Assembly: GCA_015491955.1 (NCBI GenBank)
Contig: WGFZ01000087.1
Coordinates: 1 to 56,029 of the forward strand
Length of the DNA stretch: 56,029 bases
Source: Nitratifractor sp.
GTDB taxonomy: Bacteria; Campylobacterota; Campylobacteria; Campylobacterales; Sulfurovaceae
Direction: 5' to 3'
This document shows positions 21,171-30,339 of the stretch, piece after piece. The notes beneath the pieces are model-generated. The model made no database searches. It had not been told where the DNA came from and saw only the letters and a program-made list of their open reading frames with translations. The translations under genes and the position numbers were made by a program. Positions within the stretch are counted from its first letter, which is position 1. Every line of letters begins with the position of its first letter.

Positions 21171-23294
21171 CTATAGTTTTCCATGGGCCCCACCTATACC
21201 GCCAAATGGAATTAGATTAAACTGAAGACTAATTGAGCGATTGTGCAAGGCACCTCTACCACTTTGTGTTAGAATAGGAGTCGATTCATCTTGGAATACT
21301 ACACTAACATTCCAACACTTCTTATCATATAATAACCCTAGCTTCCAATTTTTAGCAAGTTTATTTTTAAAATCATAATTGTATGTTCCATACCACGTTA
21401 AGCGGTCATTTTGCTTATATCGAATATCAAAGTTCAACTCTTTTTGGCTAATAAGATAACCTGTTACATCTTTTTGTTTTTGTTGAGTATATCCTATACT
21501 AAATCCTAAACTATCTATGTGATAGCCCAAAGTACCAGAGATTTGCCTAATCACTTTATCTTTTAATGAATAATCAAAACGACCAGAGAAACTATAAGCT
21601 CCATACTCCATATTAAGCTCTTGATGGAGTTCATTCCAACGAGATACCTTATCTTCAGGATAATAATCTGCTGAAATTAGATAGTCTGCTTTAAATGGAC
21701 TATTATAAGATTCCCAAAAGTTATGCACTCCTAAAGCAAGACGAGTCTTATATAGCATTTGAAGATTATAATCTCTAACAAGGTTACTATCTAATTCATT
21801 ATAGTGAAGGTCTCCTTCCCCAAGAAGTGTACTTTTACTAAGTAGGGCTGAAAACTCCATAGTATGTAAACCACTATCATAAGAGTGAACTAAATCGCTA
21901 GATAGTTCAGCTTTGTGGTACAAAACAAAGGCAGAATAGTGATTTTTATCTCCTCTAGAAGATGGACTTCCACCAATAAACTTAGTATCAGAAGCACTCA
22001 ACTTCTCTTCAAGAGTAAAGTTAAGATAGTCATCTAGCAATGAAGTATGAAACTCAACTGGCAAAGAGACACTCTCTTGCATTGCCTTTGTGCCACTCTT
22101 ACGCCAATAGTTATGTACTTGAGCATCAACTTTATAATGTATGGCATCTGTACCTAATGGAGTAGAGAATTTATGATATTGTAAAGATGGAAGCTCTTGG
22201 ATAGTCTTTTTATTATCCTTACTAGCTGTATCTATAAAATATCTAACATTAAAACCAAAATATTGCTTATCATTATATAAAAGATAATTTAGACGAGACT
22301 CTTGAAACTGACTATTGGCTTGAAGATGATTAAGTGGCTTATTTTGAAGGTTTTTATAATCAATATCATTAAATAGATTGATATTAGTATAGAGTCCATC
22401 TCTATATCCATTTGGTTTTAAGCCCCTTAAAAAATTACTACTTTCATATATAAGCTCAAAGCCGTAGTGGTTCTCATTCTTTAACTTATTATTTTGTATA
22501 TATGATTTTCTATCGTGAAAATATCCTGTACGAATCTCACCCTTGGAGTATTGACTATCTACAAAACGAAATGTTCCATAAATTCCTGTCCCTCTTTTTG
22601 TACGAATTGCAGGATTTAGTGTCAAGTCCATATTTGGAGCAATTGCCAAAAAATATGGCTGTTCATAATAGAACCCTTCATCTCCTCTTGAGCCAAAATG
22701 TGGTGATAAGAGACCTGAGTGGCGTTGTCTCTCTAGTGAAAATCCAAGATAAGGGGTATAGAATACTGGCATCTTACCCGCATAAAATTTTACATCGTGA
22801 AGACGCATATATTTTGTTTTAGAGTCATACTCTGCTTTACCAAACTTTACAGACCAATCTGGGTCTTTTACAGAGCAACTAGATAGTACACTATTTGTTA
22901 GGGTATAGTTACCATCTTTTGCATCTGCATAATCTGAATATACCCAAATATCATCTCTATTTGAGTGGTAAAAATCACTAAAGAGTACACGATTTGTATC
23001 TGTTTTAAATACTAATTTATCTGCTAAAACTTTACTTCCATTTTTACTAAGAACCTCAACATGTCCCTCAACAACAATTCTCTTAGCCTTTTGATTATAT
23101 CTAGCTCTATCACCGAGGAAAAGTGTTCCATCATAAGCAAGTACTACATGACCTTTTGCATAGACAATATTATCTTTACTCTCAAAGTGGTCAGCATATA
23201 ACTCAGCCAAGCCCGTATTAGTATCTACATTAGCATCAAGAGAGATGATAGAAGCCAATGCCAAAGATAAACCTATTTTTTTATTTATTAGCAT
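21171..23294 (-). CDS. lptD: LPS-assembly protein LptD
   Basis: Signal peptide, N-terminal OstA-like domain, large beta-barrel; size 707 aa. Confidence 0.88.
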   Translation of the reverse strand: MLINKKIGLSLALASIISLDANVDTNTGLAELYADHFESKDNIVYAKGHVVLAYDGTLFLGDRARYNQKAKRIVVEGHVEVLSKNGSKVLADKLVFKTDTNRVLFSDFYHSNRDDIWVYSDYADAKDGNYTLTNSVLSSCSVKDPDWSVKFGKAEYDSKTKYMRLHDVKFYAGKMPVFYTPYLGFSLERQRHSGLLSPHFGSRGDEGFYYEQPYFLAIAPNMDLTLNPAIRTKRGTGIYGTFRFVDSQYSKGEIRTGYFHDRKSYIQNNKLKNENHYGFELIYESSNFLRGLKPNGYRDGLYTNINLFNDIDYKNLQNKPLNHLQANSQFQESRLNYLLYNDKQYFGFNVRYFIDTASKDNKKTIQELPSLQYHKFSTPLGTDAIHYKVDAQVHNYWRKSGTKAMQESVSLPVEFHTSLLDDYLNFTLEEKLSASDTKFIGGSPSSRGDKNHYSAFVLYHKAELSSDLVHSYDSGLHTMEFSALLSKSTLLGEGDLHYNELDSNLVRDYNLQMLYKTRLALGVHNFWESYNSPFKADYLISADYYPEDKVSRWNELHQELNMEYGAYSFSGRFDYSLKDKVIRQISGTLGYHIDSLGFSIGYTQQKQKDVTGYLISQKELNFDIRYKQNDRLTWYGTYNYDFKNKLAKNWKLGLLYDKKCWNVSVVFQDESTPILTQSGRGALHNRSISLQFNLIPFGGIGGAHGKL

Positions 23295-23364
23295 TTTTCA
23301 CCTCTCTTCTAAAAAAATATCACTAATATATCTCATCACAATATGAAGAGATTTATACTTCACA

Positions 23365-24639
23365 TTATACCTTTAGTGCTTGGTAAGCTATATCTGTTCT
23401 GCACTGCTTACCTGCAAAATGAACCTGACCTACTAACATATAAGCTCTATCTCTTGCCTCTTTGATAGAATCACCAACTCCAACACAAACAAGTACCCTT
23501 CCACCAGTTGCATATAGCTTTCCATCTTCATCTTTACTAACACCAGCAAATGAGATATGGCTATTTTGTGCTAAATCTTCGTGGTAAATCTCATCAATAA
23601 TAATCTCAGCAGGTTCACTAGAACTATATGGATAATTCTTACTTGCCATTACAACACCAACAGCATAACGATCATAAAACTCTATCTTAACCTCTGATAA
23701 TCTACTAGTTGAAGCCTTATAAAATAGCTCACTAGGGCTAGATTTTAGTAATGGCATAAGCTCTTCACACTCAGGATCTCCAAAACGAACATTATACTCC
23801 AAGATATATGGCTCACCATCAACAACCATTACACCCATAAATAGGACTCCTGTAAATGGCATTCCCTCATCTTGCATACCTTTTAGTGTAGGACGTATTA
23901 CTCTCTCATCAAGTTTTTTATAGATACTCTCATCTACTAAAGGTGTTGGGGCATAAGCTCCCATTCCACCAGTGTTTGGACCCTTATCTTCATTAAGGAG
24001 ACGTTTATGGTCTTGGGCTGCTGGAAGTACTACATAATCTTTTCCATCACAAATAGCAAACACAGATAACTCATAGCCATCTAAGAACTCTTCAACCACT
24101 ACACGGTTACCAGCTTCACCAAAAGCTTCACCACTTAGCATTCCTTTTACAGCCTCTTTTGCCTCATCACTAGATAGAGCGATAATTACACCTTTACCAC
24201 CACAAAGACCATCAGCCTTGACAACAATAGGAGCTTTAAGAGTATCAATAAATTCTGAAGCTTTTTCAAAAGAGTCTGTCTCTATATATCTAGCTGTAGG
24301 AATATTATGACGAGCTAAAAAGTTTTTCATAAATATTTTAGAGCCTTCAAGCTGTGAAGCTTTAGCACTTGGTCCAAAGATTGTTAAGCCTTGCTCTTGA
24401 AAAATATCCACAATTCCATCTACAAGTGGAGCTTCAGGACCAACAATAGTAAGTTCAACTCCATTATCTTTAGCAAAATTAGCCAACTCTTTATAGTCAG
24501 AAATTAATATATTCTCTCCAAGCTCATCAGTAGCACCATTACCAGGAGCAAAATATATCTCATCTACCTTAGGGTCTTTTTTTAATGCTAAACCTATAGA
24601 GTATTCACGCCCTCCACTCCCTACTAGCAATACTTTCAT
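23365..24639 (-). CDS. purD: Phosphoribosylamine--glycine ligase (ORF track extends to 24669; MKVLLVGSGGREYSI is the likely start)
   Basis: MKVLLVGSGGREYSI, KADGLCGGKGVIIA, DPECEELMPLL. Confidence 0.96.
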   Translation of the reverse strand: MKVLLVGSGGREYSIGLALKKDPKVDEIYFAPGNGATDELGENILISDYKELANFAKDNGVELTIVGPEAPLVDGIVDIFQEQGLTIFGPSAKASQLEGSKIFMKNFLARHNIPTARYIETDSFEKASEFIDTLKAPIVVKADGLCGGKGVIIALSSDEAKEAVKGMLSGEAFGEAGNRVVVEEFLDGYELSVFAICDGKDYVVLPAAQDHKRLLNEDKGPNTGGMGAYAPTPLVDESIYKKLDERVIRPTLKGMQDEGMPFTGVLFMGVMVVDGEPYILEYNVRFGDPECEELMPLLKSSPSELFYKASTSRLSEVKIEFYDRYAVGVVMASKNYPYSSSEPAEIIIDEIYHEDLAQNSHISFAGVSKDEDGKLYATGGRVLVCVGVGDSIKEARDRAYMLVGQVHFAGKQCRTDIAYQALKV

Positions 24640-24689
24640 TAAACCTAGCCTCCTTTGAGAAATCAGCAATTAAAAAGTACACTTTTAAA

Positions 24690-24902
24690 TTTCTCATCTC
24701 TCACTAAAATCCCCCAAATGGCCGTATTTGCGATGTGTCGGCCCGGATAAGCCAACGGTGGAGGAGTGAAAGAGGCTTTAGGGAAGAGATTCTCGTCTGT
24801 CTCCAAACTCAAGCGATTCTCCTCACTCACCACCTCTTTACAAAGTCCCCCAATAGTTTATATGTTGGACCCCATTTGCAAAGTAAGCGTACCATCTAGG
24901 TT
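24690..24902 (-). ncRNA. ssrS: Probable 6S RNA
   Basis: No ORF. Minus-strand closing stem CAAATGG/CCATTTG, apical arms GGTGG..GAGTG / CACTC..CCACC and GAGGAGA/TCTCTTC, side hairpin GGCCG/CGGCC in the 3' strand of the bubble; TATAAT (24914-24909) upstream; about 200 nt. Confidence 0.6.
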
Positions 24903-24957
24903 AGAGAAATTATAACCAAAGCGTTATTAGGTATAAATAAAAGAGCTAATAATTTAA

Positions 24958-25605
24958 TTAATCTAAATTTTTAGATATTTCAAAAGCTTTAACTACACAA
25001 GCATCAATTGTTGGTTTTGATGAAACTTCTGCTTGAATATTTGCTGGAAGATGTTTTAGTGTAGCCCTTCCAATTACTACAGCCTTATAACTCATATCCC
25101 AAGAGAAATTTTTTAAAAAGCAGTGAATGGTAGAAGGAGAGGTAAAAATTATAATTGAACCATCTAGTGGTCTATCCCTATCTTGATAAGTTTTACACCT
25201 TGTCTCATATATAATCTGCTCTTTTAAAGATATTCCAAATTTTGATAAATAGCTTTTACTATCAAAAGATACCTCTTTAGGGCGTAAATAAAGTAATTTT
25301 CTATTTTTAAATCTATCAACAATATCTTTTGCTAAATTAGAGCCATAGTACTCTTTTGGTTGATATATTACCTCTGCACCCAAGCTCTCAATTTGCTTTT
25401 TTGTTGCTGGTCCTATAGCAACACAAGGTAGTTTTTTCCAACTTGAATCAATAGCTTCAGCACTTATAACTGCTTGTTTTGAGGTAAACATTATAGTATC
25501 ACACCCATCAAGTTCTAAGCTCTTTGCACATAAAGAGAACTCAATCATACTCAAAGAGTATGTACCTTTATATTGGCGTGGAGATGTTAGATAGATACTT
25601 CTCAC
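24958..25605 (-). CDS. hemD: Uroporphyrinogen-III synthase
   Basis: IMFTSKQAVISAEA, CVAIGPATKKQIESLGAE, IIFTSPSTIHCFL. Confidence 0.85.
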   Translation of the reverse strand: MRSIYLTSPRQYKGTYSLSMIEFSLCAKSLELDGCDTIMFTSKQAVISAEAIDSSWKKLPCVAIGPATKKQIESLGAEVIYQPKEYYGSNLAKDIVDRFKNRKLLYLRPKEVSFDSKSYLSKFGISLKEQIIYETRCKTYQDRDRPLDGSIIIFTSPSTIHCFLKNFSWDMSYKAVVIGRATLKHLPANIQAEVSSKPTIDACVVKAFEISKNLD

Positions 25606-25619
25606 TTCTTAACCTTATT

Positions 25620-26570
25620 CTAGCTACTACTCTTAGTAGATATAGCATTTGCATTATAATAGATGTCATTTATATCCTCATCATCATAAGGATCAAAGTG
25701 CGGTGTAATTACCCAACCCTTTAGAGTATCAAGTGATGCTATCTTGTACTCAATATCTTCAGCGATTTTGTGAGCCTCTTCTAGTGTCATATTTGGAGTT
25801 AAAACCAGATGAAACTCTACAAAATTATGAGAACCATCAGTTCTAGTCTTTAGCCAATGATATCCATTTACCTTTTTACTATTTCCAATAATCTCTGCAA
25901 TCTTAGCAACAATATCACTATCTAAAGAGCGGTCAAGTAAAATCATTACTCCCTCTTGGATAATCTCATAGGCTGAGTAGATAATATAAATACCTATTCC
26001 AAAACCAAATATAGCATCAATCCAATCTAATCCACTAAGCCAAACTAAAAATAGAGTAATAATAACAACGCCACTACTCAAAAGGTCTGTTTTATAATGT
26101 AAAGCATCTGCTTTTATTACAATATTATCAGTCTCTTTAGCAATGCGAAAGAGATAACGTACCAAAAACCAAGTGATAATAAATGAAAGAATCATCACTA
26201 CAAGTGATACCCCCAAATAGTCTGTTGCTTTATGCTCAAATAACTTAACAATAGCTTCATATATAATAAACAATCCAGAGAGAGTAATAACAGTTCCCTC
26301 AATCACACCTGCAATAGCTTGGACTTTTCCTTTACCATAGGGAAATTTCTCATTTGGGTGTTCCTCTGCCTTTTTAATAGCAAAAAAATTAAAAATAGAG
26401 ACTGTCATATCTAAAGTAGAATCTACTGCAGATGCTATTACAGCTACTGAACCACTCATTACTCCTATAATAAGCTTAGCAATGGTTAAAATTGTTGCAA
26501 ATAGTGTAGCAACTAGTGTCGCCTTTCTTTGAGGAGAGAACTCCTCAAACTTATATAAAATATTTGCCAT
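25620..26570 (-). CDS. Cation diffusion facilitator family transporter
   Basis: SGSVAVIASAVDSTLDMTVS, ADALHYKTDLLSSGVV, C-terminal cytoplasmic domain. Confidence 0.93.
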   Translation of the reverse strand: MANILYKFEEFSPQRKATLVATLFATILTIAKLIIGVMSGSVAVIASAVDSTLDMTVSIFNFFAIKKAEEHPNEKFPYGKGKVQAIAGVIEGTVITLSGLFIIYEAIVKLFEHKATDYLGVSLVVMILSFIITWFLVRYLFRIAKETDNIVIKADALHYKTDLLSSGVVIITLFLVWLSGLDWIDAIFGFGIGIYIIYSAYEIIQEGVMILLDRSLDSDIVAKIAEIIGNSKKVNGYHWLKTRTDGSHNFVEFHLVLTPNMTLEEAHKIAEDIEYKIASLDTLKGWVITPHFDPYDDEDINDIYYNANAISTKSSS

Positions 26571-26575
26571 ATAAT

Positions 26576-26884
26576 CTAAGAGCCTATAATAGGAAGAACA
26601 CGAGAATATGCAGGAGTTGTATTTTTACCCTTTCCTCTACCACTATGTCTTTTAGCACAATATCCTATAGGCTCTTCCCCAGGGAAATAGTGAGCAGATG
26701 CCATACAGTTATGTGGAGCCTTGACAAAAGGCTCCGTCTCTACAACAGAGTACTCACTGCTACCACAAGGGTCTTTCATAAATCCTTGACCACATTGCTC
26801 ACTAGCATTTGCTACACTTAGTACTCCTAATACTAGCATCAAAAAGCCAAAACCAACTACACCTTCTCTTCTCATAGCTCTCAC
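26576..26884 (-). CDS. Small secreted hypothetical protein with four Cys
   Basis: 102 aa, signal peptide ending ANA; C residues in the mature region; packed upstream of the CDF gene. Confidence 0.6.
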   Translation of the reverse strand: MRAMRREGVVGFGFLMLVLGVLSVANASEQCGQGFMKDPCGSSEYSVVETEPFVKAPHNCMASAHYFPGEEPIGYCAKRHSGRGKGKNTTPAYSRVLPIIGS

Positions 26885-26961
26885 CTTTTAAAATAGATTA
26901 ATATCTAATCTAAATCATAACATATTTTTAAAAAGGTATAGTGTAGGTCTATACATAGGAG

Positions 26962-28836
26962 CTATAAAGCTTTACTTAAAAGATTACTTACTCTCCTAGC
27001 AAAAGCTCCTTTATCTTTTACCTCTAAGCCCTCAGCTAACTTAGCACTATCTAGCAATACCCAAACACTCTCTTTGAAAGTATTATCATCTTTAAGCTCC
27101 TGAAGTTTTTTAATCATTTCGTGTTCTGGATTAATCTCCAAAATTAGTGGAAGCTCTGGTTCTTCTTGTCCCATTTGGCGGAATATATGACGCATAGATG
27201 CCATAGGGTCGCTACTATCTGGTACTACACAACTAGGGCTTTGGCTCAATCTTGTTGTAACTTTAACATCTTTAACCTCTTCACCCAAAATACCCTTAAT
27301 CTTCTCAATTAATTGGCTAAAACTCTCATTTAACTCTTTTAACTCCTCTTCGTTTTCAACTTCAGGAGCTTCAACAGTGGCAATATCTACAAGCTTCCAC
27401 TCTTTGTACTCTCCAATAGCAGGAGTAACAATTTCATCAATCTCCTTATCGTCCATAATCAACACTTCAATATCTGCCTTTTTATAAGCCTCAAGAAGTG
27501 GAGAGTGTCGTAGTAGATTCTCATCATCTCCAATAATATAGAAAATCTCTTTTTTAGTCTCACCCTCTCTCTCACCTGCGCGTTTCATATAATCATCAAG
27601 TGAAATCAATCCCTCAACTTTGCTACTTTTATATCTAACAATCTCAAGAAGAGTCTCTTTATTTACGTGGTCAGTGAAAATCCCCTCTTTTATGAGTTTG
27701 TTATACTGCTCAATAAACTGTTTAAACTTATCATCATCTAATCTCTTAATCGCATTGAGAATCTTTTTTACTGAACTTTGGCGAATATTTGCCAAGATAC
27801 GATTCTCTTGTAAAATCTCACGACTCACATTTAAAGGTAAATCTTCACTATCAATAATACCTCTAACAAAGCGAAGATATAAAGGTAAAAGCTCTTTCTC
27901 TTCATCTGTAATAAATACACGTTTTACATATAGCTTTACACCTGCTTGAAAATCTGCTCTAAAAATATCTGCTGGAGCAGTATTTGGAATATAAAAGAGT
28001 GTTGTATATTCCAATGAGCCTTCTACTTTATTATGAAGATAGCTTAAAGGCTCTTGACTATCGTGCCAAAGTGTTGAATAGAACTCAATATAATCCTCTT
28101 TTTTTAGCTCACTCTTAGGTAGTGTCCAAAGAGCCTTTGCCTCATTAATCTGCTCACTCTTTTTAACTATCTCAGTTTTTGCTTCATCACCCTCACCTAC
28201 TCTCTCTTCCTCTTCATAGTGTAAAAATATTGGATAAGCAATATGATCAGAGTACTTTTTGACAACCTCTTTTACTCTAAAGCTATCTAAAAACTCTTTA
28301 GCATCATCTTTTAGTTTAATATAGATAACTGTTCCGTGTTCATCTTTTACTACAGGATTTATCTCATACTCTCCTGTTCCATCACTACTAAACTTCCAAG
28401 CCTTCTCATCTCCTGCTTTTTTACTAATAACATCTACAACATTAGCTACCATAAATACAGAGTAAAAACCTACACCAAATTGACCAATTAAATTATTATC
28501 CTTTTTGGAATCACCTGTTAGTTGCTCAATAAAGGCTTTTGTACCAGATTTCGCAATAGTTCCAAGATTTTGTATTAAATCCTCTTCATTCATACCAATA
28601 CCGTTATCGCTAATGGTTAAAGAGTTATCATCTTTATCTATCTTAATATTAATTTTAGGATTCCAATCTTGCTCTTTAAACTCATCTTTAGTAAGACGTA
28701 GATAGTTGAATTTATCTAGTGCATCACTTGAGTTTGATACTAACTCTCTTAAAAATATTTCACGATTTGAGTATAGAGAGTGAGTCATTAGATGTAATAG
28801 TTGTCCTATCTCTGTTTGATACTGATGTTTAGCCAT
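26962..28836 (-). CDS. htpG: Molecular chaperone HtpG (Hsp90)
   Basis: REIFLRELVSNSSDALDKFNYL, GQFGVGFYSVFMVA. Confidence 0.98.
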   Translation of the reverse strand: MAKHQYQTEIGQLLHLMTHSLYSNREIFLRELVSNSSDALDKFNYLRLTKDEFKEQDWNPKINIKIDKDDNSLTISDNGIGMNEEDLIQNLGTIAKSGTKAFIEQLTGDSKKDNNLIGQFGVGFYSVFMVANVVDVISKKAGDEKAWKFSSDGTGEYEINPVVKDEHGTVIYIKLKDDAKEFLDSFRVKEVVKKYSDHIAYPIFLHYEEEERVGEGDEAKTEIVKKSEQINEAKALWTLPKSELKKEDYIEFYSTLWHDSQEPLSYLHNKVEGSLEYTTLFYIPNTAPADIFRADFQAGVKLYVKRVFITDEEKELLPLYLRFVRGIIDSEDLPLNVSREILQENRILANIRQSSVKKILNAIKRLDDDKFKQFIEQYNKLIKEGIFTDHVNKETLLEIVRYKSSKVEGLISLDDYMKRAGEREGETKKEIFYIIGDDENLLRHSPLLEAYKKADIEVLIMDDKEIDEIVTPAIGEYKEWKLVDIATVEAPEVENEEELKELNESFSQLIEKIKGILGEEVKDVKVTTRLSQSPSCVVPDSSDPMASMRHIFRQMGQEEPELPLILEINPEHEMIKKLQELKDDNTFKESVWVLLDSAKLAEGLEVKDKGAFARRVSNLLSKAL

Positions 28837-28906
28837 TATATTCTCCTAAAAAAATTTTAAAGTATTTTACATTAGATTTAGAAATATTTCAAGAGTTTTT
28901 GAAGAT

Positions 28907-28931
28907 TACCTTAGTCATATTGACTAAGGTA
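28907..28931. repeat. Perfect 11-bp inverted repeat TACCTTAGTCA-TAT-TGACTAAGGTA upstream of the htpG promoter
   Basis: Direct reading; no U-run on either side. Confidence 0.8.
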
Positions 28932-28981
28932 TAGTTATATAGCTCTACTATCTATAAAATATTATAGTTTAAAGTACTATT

Positions 28982-29088
28982 TTGACATATTCCCTACGCC
29001 TAAAGGCGGAGGATTTTGGATTTAGAACGGAAATTAAGCTATTAAAGCCTCTTACACTTCCTATACAAAAGGTCAATGCCCCAACCTT
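28982..29088 (-). mobile_element. IS200/IS605 (IS608-like) right-end remnant / minimal non-autonomous element
   Basis: Minus strand: TTAC | AAGGTTGGGGCATTGACCTT...AAATCCTCCGCCTTTAGGCGTAGGGAATATG TCAA; right-end palindrome CGCC-TTTA-GGCG, TTAC/TCAA borders. Confidence 0.6.
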
Positions 29089-29101
29089 GTAAATATTAAA
29101 C

Positions 29102-29527
29102 TTAACTTTGTACGATAAGCTCATCACCCTTTTTTATAGTGCCACCATTGATAACTTTCAAATAGACTCCACGAGTCTCTTTTATCAACATAGGGAGCTT
29201 AGAGTCATATATAGATAAGTGTTGGCAAATTGTACAAGGTTTTGTAACCTCTAAAATAATATCCTTGGATATAAGACGCTCTCCTGATTTTAACAAGCGT
29301 GTATCAAAATCTACTAATATATTCTCACCTAAATCACCAAATTTAAGCTCTATACCCTCATCTTTTGCCATTTCATAGGCTATAAGTCCCGTTATCAAAA
29401 TAGAACGGTCTATCTTTTTATTGTAAAACTTATCTCCAACTACACCACCAAAATCAAGATAAAGCTCTTGAGATTTTTGACGACCAGCTAGCTGATTATC
29501 AGCAAAAAAAAGCTCTAGTATTTTCAC
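29102..29527 (-). CDS. MOSC-domain protein
   Basis: FGDLGENILVDF, TKPCTICQHL. Confidence 0.88.
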   Translation of the reverse strand: MKILELFFADNQLAGRQKSQELYLDFGGVVGDKFYNKKIDRSILITGLIAYEMAKDEGIELKFGDLGENILVDFDTRLLKSGERLISKDIILEVTKPCTICQHLSIYDSKLPMLIKETRGVYLKVINGGTIKKGDELIVQS

Positions 29528-29544
29528 TTTTAAAAACTCCTTTC

Positions 29545-30339
29545 CTACTCATGAGCAACAAACTTTACATTAATATCATAAGTTCTATTATCACTATAGT
29601 GTGCTCCAAAACCAAAGCGTTGTAACTGTTTTAGATAGTTTGTAAGTGCATAATTAAAATCTGGATTTCCTGAAGTTCTGACTATATCATAATTAAAATG
29701 TCCATCTGGATATATTTTGAAGTGAATATCCATCTCCTCACCTGCAAAATTAACTTGAGCTGGCCACCCTCTTAATAGTCGTTCAACCTTGGCTAAGTAG
29801 GCATTCTCTATACCCTTTTGACCTCTATTTTTATTTAAACTCTTAAGTCCCTCTCTCTTTTTGTGGCTTTTTTGTGCAACTTTTTTTCTTGCTTTAAACT
29901 GTTTACTCTTTTTTATACTCTTGAAGAGTTTTTTTGTATCTGGTTTTTTAGCAACTAAATGTCTCTTTATAACCCTATTTCTAAGCTTTTTCTTTTTGAC
30001 AACTTTACTATTTTTTATCTTTTTGGGCTTTGTATCTATCTTTTTAACTTTTTTATCTCTTTTTGAAGAAGGAGTATTTGTTCTCTTTAAGGTGTGTTTA
30101 GTACTCTTTTGTTTAGATACTTTTGGCTTAGATGACTCTTTTAATTTCGGATTTATAGTAGCAGGAGTTTTAGAAGGCTTAGGATTTGCCAATGATACCT
30201 CTATACCCTTCTTATTCTTATCTACAAAATGGATAGAATCATCACTGTGATGAAAGGCAAAATAGAAGAGTAAAAGCCCAACAGTAACTAAATATATAAG
30301 AATTGCTGCCATAATGGCAAAGAGTTTATCTACTATCAT
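29545..30339 (-). CDS. TolA/TonB-like energy-transducing protein with very Lys-rich linker
   Basis: N-terminal TM, poly-basic linker, C-terminal TonB/TolA-like domain (GWPAQVNFAGEEMDIHFKIYPDG). Confidence 0.8.
   Translation of the reverse strand: MIVDKLFAIMAAILIYLVTVGLLLFYFAFHHSDDSIHFVDKNKKGIEVSLANPKPSKTPATINPKLKESSKPKVSKQKSTKHTLKRTNTPSSKRDKKVKKIDTKPKKIKNSKVVKKKKLRNRVIKRHLVAKKPDTKKLFKSIKKSKQFKARKKVAQKSHKKREGLKSLNKNRGQKGIENAYLAKVERLLRGWPAQVNFAGEEMDIHFKIYPDGHFNYDIVRTSGNPDFNYALTNYLKQLQRFGFGAHYSDNRTYDINVKFVAHE

Noticed and set aside
29861-30250. Plus-strand 129-aa Phe/Leu-rich ORF
   Set aside because: Exact antisense of the Lys-rich tolA-like linker (AAA/AAG read as TTT/CTT); composition artefact.
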